From Prevotella sp. (GTDB taxonomy: Bacteria > Bacteroidota > Bacteroidia > Bacteroidales > Bacteroidaceae): a stretch of 41,726 nt of DNA. The DNA lies in assembly GCA_017556145.1 (NCBI GenBank), contig JAFZCU010000104.1:1-41726 (forward strand), read 5' to 3'. Made by a program: the position numbers and the translations under genes. This document shows positions 20,643 through 28,503 of this stretch, in pieces (positions within the stretch are counted from its first letter, which is position 1; every line of letters begins with the position of its first letter). The notes under the pieces are model-generated. The model had not been told where the DNA came from. It ran no database searches and worked only from the letters and a program-made list of their open reading frames with translations.

Positions 20643-22166
20643 ATGGAATTAACTACAGGACTATTATTCGCTGACAGATACAAATTTATCAAACAACTCG
20701 GAAGAGGCGGTTTTGCAGAAGTTTGGTTGGCAGAAGACAATCTGACAGGTGTTCAGGTTGCGGTCAAAGTATATGCTCCTGGAACCGGTTTGGACGAGAA
20801 TGGCATCAAAATATTCACACAGGAGTTCTCCGTTGTGTTCGACATGAACCATACCAATCTGCTCCGTCCTACGCACTACGACTGTTTTGAGCGCATGCCA
20901 TATCTCATCATGCCATATATTAAGAATGGTTCAACCTTCAAGTATATCGCTGAAGGCCAGAGTATTCCCGAGGACGAATGCTGGAAAATGTTACATGATG
21001 TAGCATCAGGACTAGCCTATCTCCACGAGAAGTTGCCACCACTGATTCATCAGGATATCAAGCCCGACAATATCATGATCGACGACGAGGGCCGTTATCT
21101 GATTACTGACTTCGGTATCAGTGCCCGTGTGCGCAGTACTATCCGAGGCGCACAGGCTCAAGAGCAGAGTGGCGGCACACTGGCCTATATGGGTCCTGAG
21201 CGTTTTGGCCCAACACCCAAACCCATTATGGCGAGCGATGTATGGTCAATGGGTGCAATGATGTACGAACTGATGACTGGCACACCACCTTTTGGCAACC
21301 ATGGTGGCATACTTCAGAAAAATGGAGCAGACATTCCCCTTATCGAGAATAACTACTCACAGGAACTGAAGGATATCATTTATGCCTGTTTGGCCAAAGA
21401 GACTTGGGACAGACCATCAGCCAAAAAAATTGAAGAACAGACCTACAATAAGTTGCATGGTATCATTACTCCCGTTGAAAAACCAGAGATAAAGCCAGCA
21501 GAGCCCGTTGTAAGTGAGCCCATTTTTGAGAGGCCTTTAGAAAAAACTATAGATAAGAAACCATTTGCGGAGAAGGCACCCGTTGCTGAACCAAAGCAAC
21601 CAAAACAGTCAAAGCAGGCTAAGCCTGTAATGGCAAAAGGTCCCAAACCCATCACTCCGAAGAAAGGTATCAACAAGAATATCATTATCGGTGCTGTTGC
21701 TGCGCTGGTAGTTTTAATCGGTATCATTGCCATGTGCAGCGGTGGTGGAGAAAGCAAGGAAGCAGAACCCGCAATGATTGAAACTCCTCGCATTAACTAC
21801 GATTCCATTGCACAGATCAAGATCCAAGAGGCAATGATGATCAAAGAGAATGCAGATACTACCATCCAGAATCATCCAGATGAATATACTGATGCATCTT
21901 TATATAATAAGGTGGAGGAATTTTATATGACTGCACTCAACATGTTGGGAACGTTGCCCTACCGCGATTCTCTTTCTAATAATGTTTCCAATTACGTCAT
22001 TCAGCAACAAACCGACATCCAAACAGCCCTTTTGAACATATACAAGAATTTGGATGCCAGTGCAGAATACGTGCCAGAGTTCCGTACGAGAGCAGATTCC
22101 ATCAAGCTATACATTCCCGATTTAATTAATAACGAAGACCAAAATAACGATGAAGAGAATCCTTAA
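20643..22166 (+). CDS. Transmembrane Hanks-type Ser/Thr protein kinase (HQD type), kinase 1
   Basis: 507 residues. Kinase domain (about 12-270): Gly loop LGRGGFAEVW, ATP Lys in VAVKVY (K42), catalytic loop IHQDIKPDN (D138, K140, N143), DFGIS (D156) and TLAYMGPERF in place of the usual APE. The Arg of the HRD motif is Gln, so it is a non-RD kinase. A Lys/Pro-rich linker leads to one membrane helix (about 347-367) and an external domain of about 140 residues of unknown role. Its end overlaps the next gene by 17 bases. Closest relatives in the window are the kinases at 28504 and 31130. Confidence 0.95.
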   Translation: MELTTGLLFADRYKFIKQLGRGGFAEVWLAEDNLTGVQVAVKVYAPGTGLDENGIKIFTQEFSVVFDMNHTNLLRPTHYDCFERMPYLIMPYIKNGSTFKYIAEGQSIPEDECWKMLHDVASGLAYLHEKLPPLIHQDIKPDNIMIDDEGRYLITDFGISARVRSTIRGAQAQEQSGGTLAYMGPERFGPTPKPIMASDVWSMGAMMYELMTGTPPFGNHGGILQKNGADIPLIENNYSQELKDIIYACLAKETWDRPSAKKIEEQTYNKLHGIITPVEKPEIKPAEPVVSEPIFERPLEKTIDKKPFAEKAPVAEPKQPKQSKQAKPVMAKGPKPITPKKGINKNIIIGAVAALVVLIGIIAMCSGGGESKEAEPAMIETPRINYDSIAQIKIQEAMMIKENADTTIQNHPDEYTDASLYNKVEEFYMTALNMLGTLPYRDSLSNNVSNYVIQQQTDIQTALLNIYKNLDASAEYVPEFRTRADSIKLYIPDLINNEDQNNDEENP

Positions 22167-22989
22167 AATATTGATGGTTATCCTTCTGATGACCCTGACA
22201 ACAACGCACACCTATGCCCAAAGTGCCAGTGAGGCATACAATAAGGGAGTTGCCTTGATGAACAAAGGTGACTATCAGGGTGCCATCGCCAGTTTCAAAG
22301 CTTCGATGGCCATCAATAAGAGTGCAGCCAACGTCAAAAAATGTAATGCACAGATTACCAAGTGCAACCGATTGGCCAAGAAAAAGACCACTACATCGAC
22401 CGAAGCACCTAAGAAAGCTCCGCAAAAGACGTTGAAAGTGGGGACTAATAGAATTGTTTTTGAGGCCAATGCTGAGGTGACAAAAGCCATCAGTATTGAG
22501 ACCCAGCCGGAAAGTAACGATTGGATTGCCAACGTCGCATCGGAACATGAAAGCTGGTGTAAGTTGGCAAAATCGATGGACGGAAAGTTGCTTCAGATTA
22601 CTTGTCTGCCTTCAAACAGCACTCTTGCAAGGTTCACGGGTATCACCGTTATTTATGATCAGGAGACCCAATTTATCCAACTCACCCAAAAGGGAAAGAC
22701 ACCTCAACTCAAGGCTCTTATTACCAACGTCAAGCTTAACAAGCGCAAGGGTGGTTCCAAGCAAGTGGCCATCAGTTGCAACAGCGACACGCTGTATTCA
22801 GATAATAAGAATTGGCAACTATACAAATACCCTGACTGGTGTGAAATCTATGTGACGAGCGGTAATGAACTGACTGTCAAAGCTGACAAACTGACTAAGG
22901 AAGATGCTGACTTCAAGGCAGGCCGTTCTGGCGACATCATTCTGAAAAGCCAGAATCAGGAGTGTGTTATTCACGTTGAGCAGAAATAA
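22150..22989 (+). CDS. Exported TPR-BACON domain protein
   Basis: 279 residues: signal peptide (to THTYAQ), one or two TPR units (SEAYNKGVALMNKGDYQGAI), a Lys/Thr-rich linker, then two beta-sandwich BACON-like domains (about 95-180 and 185-279), each with the W-C-type core (DWIANVASEHESWCKL; YPDWCEIYVTSGNEL). BACON domains of Bacteroidetes are thought to bind glycans or mucin. It starts inside the end of kinase 1 and could pair with that kinase's external domain; this is inference from overlap and order. Confidence 0.85.
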   Translation: MKRILKILMVILLMTLTTTHTYAQSASEAYNKGVALMNKGDYQGAIASFKASMAINKSAANVKKCNAQITKCNRLAKKKTTTSTEAPKKAPQKTLKVGTNRIVFEANAEVTKAISIETQPESNDWIANVASEHESWCKLAKSMDGKLLQITCLPSNSTLARFTGITVIYDQETQFIQLTQKGKTPQLKALITNVKLNKRKGGSKQVAISCNSDTLYSDNKNWQLYKYPDWCEIYVTSGNELTVKADKLTKEDADFKAGRSGDIILKSQNQECVIHVEQK

Positions 22990-23033
22990 ACTAACATTTT
23001 TAGTCAATAATAACAACTTAAAACAAAAAATCT

Positions 23034-23981
23034 ATGAGATGTAACAATTGTGGATGGGACAATGCTCCAGGCAGCACTTCATGCGTGAAATGCGGCCATC
23101 CGTTACATGTTGAGAATGTTGGGTACAACGCCAACAATGATCCATATCAAGACGTGAAGGTACCGAACAACAACCATGGCGGCGAACCACAGCCACGTCC
23201 CACAATCATTAGTTCTCAGCCGGCAGAAGCGCCCGTTCCGAGACCCACAAGGGTTGCCCACGGACCTGTCCAGCAGGATCAGATGTTGAAGTCGACTGTT
23301 GTTCAAACACCAACGGGTTGTCCTCATTGCGGCTATCCCGTGATGGGTAGTTTCACCAGTTGTCCGAACTGCGGTGCAGAGATTGCCCCCAAGCCAACTA
23401 CTATCCAGAACTCCGCTACGCCACTCTCTGCAGAGCCGGTTCCGGCTGCAGTTCCAGAAGCTGCTCCCGTTGTACCTCCCGTTACGGTTTCCGTAACGCC
23501 TGCAGTCAAGGCAGGTTTAGCAGATCTTGGTATCGACGAGCAGTTAAAATGTGACAAATGCGGTGCAGAGGTGTCAGTAGAATTCTCCTTCTGTCCGAAA
23601 TGCGGTGAGCGCATCCACCTACCAACAATCCGTGCCATCCGTCACAAACCGACTCCCCCACCCGAGCCGCCCAAGCCCAAGTGTTATCTGACGCTGATTC
23701 CGGAAGAGGAAGAACAAACAGAACCCGTCAGAAAAGACTACGAGGGAGACTCCATTATTCTGACGAGAGAAAACACCGAAGCCAATAACCGTACGATTAC
23801 CTCAAAGGAACAGGCAGAACTGATTTTTGAGGACGGGAAATGGTTTGTTTTGAACAAGAGCGAATTAGGTTCCACCTATCTTGAGGCAGGCAGAAAACTG
23901 GAGCTTCAGCAAGGCGACGTCATTGTAATGGGTGACAGAAGATTTAAATTCGAAGCAGAAGAACAAACTGACAACAAATAA
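23034..23981 (+). CDS. Zinc-ribbon protein with degenerate FHA domain
   Basis: 315 residues, no signal or membrane helix. Three CxxC...CxxC zinc ribbons: CNNCGWDNAPGSTSCVKCG (residues 3-21), CPHCGYPV...CPNCGAE (about 98-118) and CDKCGAEVSVEFSFCPKCGE (about 180-200), separated by Pro/Val-rich linkers. The last 90 residues have the FHA layout (SIILTRE...ITSKEQAELIFEDGKWF...GDVIVMGDRRFKFE), but the SRxH and NGT motifs read SKEQ and GST. It may be a cytoplasmic adaptor of the kinases. Seven bases separate it from the next gene. Confidence 0.85.
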   Translation: MRCNNCGWDNAPGSTSCVKCGHPLHVENVGYNANNDPYQDVKVPNNNHGGEPQPRPTIISSQPAEAPVPRPTRVAHGPVQQDQMLKSTVVQTPTGCPHCGYPVMGSFTSCPNCGAEIAPKPTTIQNSATPLSAEPVPAAVPEAAPVVPPVTVSVTPAVKAGLADLGIDEQLKCDKCGAEVSVEFSFCPKCGERIHLPTIRAIRHKPTPPPEPPKPKCYLTLIPEEEEQTEPVRKDYEGDSIILTRENTEANNRTITSKEQAELIFEDGKWFVLNKSELGSTYLEAGRKLELQQGDVIVMGDRRFKFEAEEQTDNK

Positions 23982-23987
23982 GTTTAC

Positions 23988-25280
23988 GTGAATACTTACC
24001 AAGTCGTTGACAGATGTGATTTCAGACCAGGAGACATTGTCGATAACAGATATACGGTCAGGAAATCCCTTGGAGAAGGGTCTTTTGGAGTAGTTTATCT
24101 CGTTGAAGACGGCAGAGGCGCAAAATATGCTCTGAAGCTCTTGAGACTGTGGGAAGTTCCAGCAGAAATCCGACAACCATTGATGGATCGGTTCGAGATG
24201 GAATTCAACACAGGACAGATTGATTGTGACAACTTGGTACGTTCACTGGCCTTCGGCATCGTTGGGGGTAATCCCTATATCGTGATGGAATTCTGTCCAG
24301 GCGGTGACCTTGAGCCTTTGCTTGGCAAACCCGATAACAATACGCCACGTATCTGCCGGGATATCCTCATCGGACTGAATGCCCTACACGACAGAGGAAA
24401 GGTACATCGGGACTTGAAACCAGAGAATGTGCTCTTTAAGCAGAATGGAAAAGCAGCCCTGACAGACTTCGGTATTTCAGGAGACCGCACCCATCGTATG
24501 ACCCAGCGCAATATCTTCGGGAAGCCCAATCAGATATTCGGTACCTATGCCTATATGCCCCCTGAGCAGGCTATGAGAGCAAGAGGAGGAGCCACTGTAC
24601 TACCAACCACCGACATCTTCTCTTTCGGTGTGCTGGTTTTCCAGTTGCTCACAAACCAATTGCCTTTCGGCTCCTTAGAGACGCATAATGATCTAGCAGA
24701 GTATCAGAAACGTGGAAAAGAAGGTATATGGAATCGCGACATCCTCAGATATATCGACAACGGCCAGCAATGGACGCGACTAATAGAAGGATGTCTGCAC
24801 CCTGATTTCAAACAACGGCTCCAAACAGTTCACGATGTACTGCAACTTCTGCCACAATCGCAGGGAGGAGGCTATCAGCAGCCCATCAACATGGTTCAGT
24901 CGTATACGCCTCAACAACGTACATTGGGCTACTGTCTTCGAATCCTTCAAGGAGAGGAATATGGCAAGGTCTACAACTTGACAGAACTGGTTAACCAAGG
25001 CCGCAGGATATTGACGATCGGTCGGCATCAGGGCAACAGCATCTACATCAAGTCGGATTATAGTGACTACATGTCTCGCTTCCACTGCACATTAGAATTG
25101 GCCTCACCAAGCCAATGGGCTATTCGTGACGGTCAATGGCGCAAAGAGTACCGACAATGGGTAAACTCCAGCAATGGCACCTACGTCAACTCACAACCCG
25201 TTAATCAAAACGGCTTTTATCTCAAAACAGGAGATATCATTGCCATCGGCGATGTAACTCTAAGATTTGAAAATTACTAA
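23988..25280 (+). CDS. Ser/Thr protein kinase with C-terminal FHA domain (HRD type), kinase 2
   Basis: 430 residues from a GTG start; no membrane helix, so soluble. Kinase domain (about 20-300): LGEGSFGVVY, YALKLL (K50), VHRDLKPEN (H140, R141, D142), DFGIS (D160), TYAYMPPEQ. It is the only RD kinase of the four and differs in sequence from the other three. The FHA domain (about 335-430) keeps the phosphothreonine-binding residues: IGRHQGNS, SRFHC and NGTYVN. Such kinase-FHA fusions can bind their own or a partner's phosphothreonine. It sits between the zinc-ribbon and FHA-membrane proteins. Confidence 0.95.
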   Translation: MNTYQVVDRCDFRPGDIVDNRYTVRKSLGEGSFGVVYLVEDGRGAKYALKLLRLWEVPAEIRQPLMDRFEMEFNTGQIDCDNLVRSLAFGIVGGNPYIVMEFCPGGDLEPLLGKPDNNTPRICRDILIGLNALHDRGKVHRDLKPENVLFKQNGKAALTDFGISGDRTHRMTQRNIFGKPNQIFGTYAYMPPEQAMRARGGATVLPTTDIFSFGVLVFQLLTNQLPFGSLETHNDLAEYQKRGKEGIWNRDILRYIDNGQQWTRLIEGCLHPDFKQRLQTVHDVLQLLPQSQGGGYQQPINMVQSYTPQQRTLGYCLRILQGEEYGKVYNLTELVNQGRRILTIGRHQGNSIYIKSDYSDYMSRFHCTLELASPSQWAIRDGQWRKEYRQWVNSSNGTYVNSQPVNQNGFYLKTGDIIAIGDVTLRFENY

Positions 25281-25301
25281 ACCCTTTAATTATAAATTTT
25301 T

Positions 25302-27119
25302 ATGGAAACTCAAAATTACAAACGCACAGTGGCTGGTTCGGTAGGAGCCGGCGTTGGTGCAATCTTCAACGGTTCAGGACGTACTTTTTACATTCTTGAA
25401 CACAAGACCAGTTCTAAGTATCATACTGCTGGTGAGTCACAAAAAATCATTATCGACCAGATTGAAATCGGTCGTGATGCCTCATGTCAGGTACGTTATG
25501 ACGAGTCTTTTGACACAGTTAGCCGCAAGCATGCTGCTATCGTACGCGACGGTAACAACTGGCAACTGATCCATCTGTCTACCTCTAACCCCACGCTGGT
25601 GAACGGACGTCCCATTCAGGGGACCTATTATCTGCAATCGGGTGATGAGATTCAGTTATCTGTCAATGGTCCTCGCCTCGGCTTCATTCAGCCACAAGGC
25701 AAGCAGGGGCTCACTTCAAGCATCAAGCTCACAGAGCGTATGAACCTGTTCCGTCAACAGGCACTCCGTCCATATCGTCGTGCTATCTGGGCTTTGTCAG
25801 CTCTGCTGATTCTTGCCATTCTCGGATTCGGCGCATGGAACTATAAATTGAGCCTTGACAACAAGGAGTTACGTCAGGAGATGGCGATGTATCAGACCAA
25901 ACTCGACTCTCTTTCAACTGTCAAGCAAAACCTGATGCAAGAAGAGCAACAGCTGACACAGGAATTAGCAACTGCTCCAGCAGCGAAACAGGAAGCAATC
26001 CGCCAGCGCATCGTTTATGTCAGAAGTCAGCTTACTAGCGTGGCCAATGAGGCTAGCCGTTATCAGCAACAGCTGGCACAAACTCGTCAGCGTGCCATCG
26101 ACAGCGGTGCATTCGATGATGACAGCGACCTTGCTGCTAACAATTCGTCTGCAGGTATAACTCAAGGCGAAGGAGAGTCTTCTGCCACTGTTGAACGTCT
26201 TGGCAATGCAGATGATAATCACGGTGTATCAGGACCAAATGCCGTAGTTGCCGGTGAACGTGCTGCTTACGAAGGTGCTGAAAATGCAAATCCAACGGCT
26301 CACGGTGATGCCAGCGCCACTATCCGCGACTACTACGATCATATCTATACGCTGAAGATTCGTCGTATCACTTGTGAGCGTGACGGTCGTTCGTTCGATC
26401 CTGGCATCTCGCTGACAGATGTTGTCTGTGGTACTGCCTTCGTATTGAGCAACGGAACATTAGTCACTGCTCGTCAGAATATTCAGCCTTGGATTTTCTG
26501 GAGACAGCTGGGTGGTAGATGGCGTGAACTTATGGCTAATTACAAAGCAATGGGCTTCAATATTATCATCGAATATGATGCTTACAGCACCACGGGTACT
26601 GCTCACAAGCTTTCATTCAACAACCAAGACTTCTTAGTAGACGAAAGTGGTGACGTTACTGAGGTGATTGACGAGGTTTTGAAAGATGTCAGGGTTATCA
26701 TCAAGGATAATGGCTTTAAGATTAGCTCGAGTGAGTTCCGTAACCGCAGAATTACAGTCATCACGCCCAGCTCACAGTGCTTCGCCATTCTGCGTGGCAA
26801 GGGCGGTGCTGGTATTCCTTATGATGCAGGCGCTTCACTCTCAAGCGACGGTGGTACAGAGGTTCAAGTTGCTGGTTTCAAGAACAATCCTGACATTCAC
26901 AACCTGGCAGGCTACATCAGTTACTTCAAGTCAAGCACTTCTCGCGCTGACACCCGTAACGGAACCATTGTTCTTCAGGATGCCAACAAAAATGCCGGAT
27001 ATTTGGGATCTCCCGCCTTCTTCAAGGAGTCTGACGGCTCATACCGCGTCATTGGCGTGATGATTGGCCAACTCTTCGGTGAAGACCGTCTCGTTCCTAT
27101 CGCAAGATGTAATAAATAA
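25302..27119 (+). CDS. FHA - transmembrane - coiled-coil - trypsin-like (likely inactive) protein
   Basis: 605 residues. An N-terminal FHA domain (about 48-130) has GRDAS, SRKHAAI and NPTLVNG. One membrane helix (about 161-181) is followed by a coiled coil (about 184-265) and an Ala/Asn/Gly-rich linker. The C-terminal 265 residues have trypsin-fold landmarks, CGTAFVLSNGTLVTARQNI and AGYLGSPAFF...YRVIGVMIG, but the His of TAAH reads Arg/Gln and the Ser of GDSG reads Leu, so proteolysis looks lost. The FHA would face the cytoplasm and the trypsin-like domain the periplasm. It may pass phospho-signals across the membrane. Confidence 0.88.
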   Translation: METQNYKRTVAGSVGAGVGAIFNGSGRTFYILEHKTSSKYHTAGESQKIIIDQIEIGRDASCQVRYDESFDTVSRKHAAIVRDGNNWQLIHLSTSNPTLVNGRPIQGTYYLQSGDEIQLSVNGPRLGFIQPQGKQGLTSSIKLTERMNLFRQQALRPYRRAIWALSALLILAILGFGAWNYKLSLDNKELRQEMAMYQTKLDSLSTVKQNLMQEEQQLTQELATAPAAKQEAIRQRIVYVRSQLTSVANEASRYQQQLAQTRQRAIDSGAFDDDSDLAANNSSAGITQGEGESSATVERLGNADDNHGVSGPNAVVAGERAAYEGAENANPTAHGDASATIRDYYDHIYTLKIRRITCERDGRSFDPGISLTDVVCGTAFVLSNGTLVTARQNIQPWIFWRQLGGRWRELMANYKAMGFNIIIEYDAYSTTGTAHKLSFNNQDFLVDESGDVTEVIDEVLKDVRVIIKDNGFKISSSEFRNRRITVITPSSQCFAILRGKGGAGIPYDAGASLSSDGGTEVQVAGFKNNPDIHNLAGYISYFKSSTSRADTRNGTIVLQDANKNAGYLGSPAFFKESDGSYRVIGVMIGQLFGEDRLVPIARCNK

Positions 27120-27128
27120 AATAAAAGT

Positions 27129-28217
27129 ATGTCAGAAGTAAAATTCAAGTTAGCTGCAGGCACTAATGTCGGACTTATCCGTCAAAACAACGAGGATAAC
27201 TTCGTTGTGTGTAGTGACCTCAGTACTTCTAATTGGCTAATCCCCCAGGCCGGCGACTATGCCGACCTGGGGCAGTATGGCGTTCTATTGGTGGTTGCCG
27301 ATGGCATGGGTGGAGCCAATGCGGGCGAGGTGGCATCGGCTATTGTGGTAGAAACCATCCAGAATCAGTTCGTACCAGAACAATTGGAAGAGGCCGTTGC
27401 CACAGACAAATCCATCCAGGAGTTTATGAAGGAAGTAGTAAAGTCTGCCGACTTGAATATTCTTCACCACAGTCAGAATGACAGTAGTACTCAAGGCATG
27501 GGTACTACCGTCGTCATGGCTTGGATCTTAAGAGACAAAGCATACATCTGTTGGTGTGGAGACAGTCGCTGCTATGTCCTCAATAAGCGCAATGGTCTTA
27601 TCCAACTAAGCAAAGATCACTCCTACGTCCAGGAACTCGTCGACAAAGGAGAATTGTCTGCTGAATTGATGCATGATCACCCGTTATCAAACGTCATCAC
27701 CCGCTGCTTAGGCGATGTGGAAAACAGGGCCAATCCTGAGACACGCATCTACCAGTTGCACAACGATGATATCATCATGCTCTGCAGCGACGGTCTCTGC
27801 GGACTTTGTCACGACGATCAGATTCTCGACGTGATGATCAAGTTCAATGAAGATCCAATAGAGTGCAAGAATGAACTCATCTCTGCAGCACTCTCCGCTG
27901 GCGGCTACGACAATGTAACAGTTGCCTTGGCCCATATCAAGACAGATGAACCAGAAACAGAAGAAGAGTCTGCAGATAATGAGAAAAAAGACGAGGAAAC
28001 TTCTGAAGAAGAAAAGAAAGAAGAACTCTCTACAACTATCCGTAGCGAAGTCATCGGACACCGATCCCACAAGTTGAGGAACTTCCTGCTTTTTCTTCTG
28101 TTGCTTATTATCGCTGCAGGTGCTTATATTTGGTTTGCACCCGACTGCAGTTCTCTTAAGGCTCAAATTATAACAACAGTAACCAATATCATAACAAATA
28201 TCAAACAAAAAATCTGA
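27129..28217 (+). CDS. PP2C-family Ser/Thr protein phosphatase with C-terminal membrane anchor
   Basis: 362 residues. The PP2C domain (about 5-275) has all metal-site motifs: RQNNEDNF, VVADGMGGANAGEVAS, GDSRCYVLNK, CSDGLCGL and GGYDNVTVA. An acidic Glu/Lys stretch (about 278-305) and one membrane helix (NFLLFLLLLIIAAGAYIWFA, near 318-337) follow, with a short external tail. It is the only phosphatase in the cluster and presumably reverses phosphorylation by the four kinases. Confidence 0.95.
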   Translation: MSEVKFKLAAGTNVGLIRQNNEDNFVVCSDLSTSNWLIPQAGDYADLGQYGVLLVVADGMGGANAGEVASAIVVETIQNQFVPEQLEEAVATDKSIQEFMKEVVKSADLNILHHSQNDSSTQGMGTTVVMAWILRDKAYICWCGDSRCYVLNKRNGLIQLSKDHSYVQELVDKGELSAELMHDHPLSNVITRCLGDVENRANPETRIYQLHNDDIIMLCSDGLCGLCHDDQILDVMIKFNEDPIECKNELISAALSAGGYDNVTVALAHIKTDEPETEEESADNEKKDEETSEEEKKEELSTTIRSEVIGHRSHKLRNFLLFLLLLIIAAGAYIWFAPDCSSLKAQIITTVTNIITNIKQKI

Positions 28218-28221
28218 AACA

Positions 28222-28500
28222 ATGAAAAAAGTATTATTATCATTTGTAGCAATTGCCATGTTGGGAATGGCATCCATATCATGTGTCAGTCATTCAAGAA
28301 GCGTCCGCACTTATGGTTCCGAAGAAGGTACTTATCAGAGTCAGCAAGAGTGGAAACGCTGTGCTGTTTGTGACGGCAAGGGTACCTGCAACGCATGTAA
28401 GGGAACTGGCAAAATCAGTGGTGACAGGTGTAAGACCTGTAAGGGTAGCGGTAAGTGCAGCACCTGTAAAGGCAATGGTGGCTATTATCTCGAGAATTAA
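28222..28500 (+). CDS. Small lipoprotein with DnaJ-type Cys-rich repeats
   Basis: 92 residues. Signal peptide with a lipobox-like end (MASISC, Cys about 21). The mature part carries four CxxCxG-type motifs (CAVCDGKG, CNACKGTG, CKTCKGSG, CSTCKGNG), like the zinc-binding region of DnaJ but without a J domain. Its location outside the cytoplasm is predicted from the lipobox. Five bases after the phosphatase and four before kinase 3. Role unknown. Confidence 0.82.
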   Translation: MKKVLLSFVAIAMLGMASISCVSHSRSVRTYGSEEGTYQSQQEWKRCAVCDGKGTCNACKGTGKISGDRCKTCKGSGKCSTCKGNGGYYLEN

Positions 28501-28503
28501 GCC

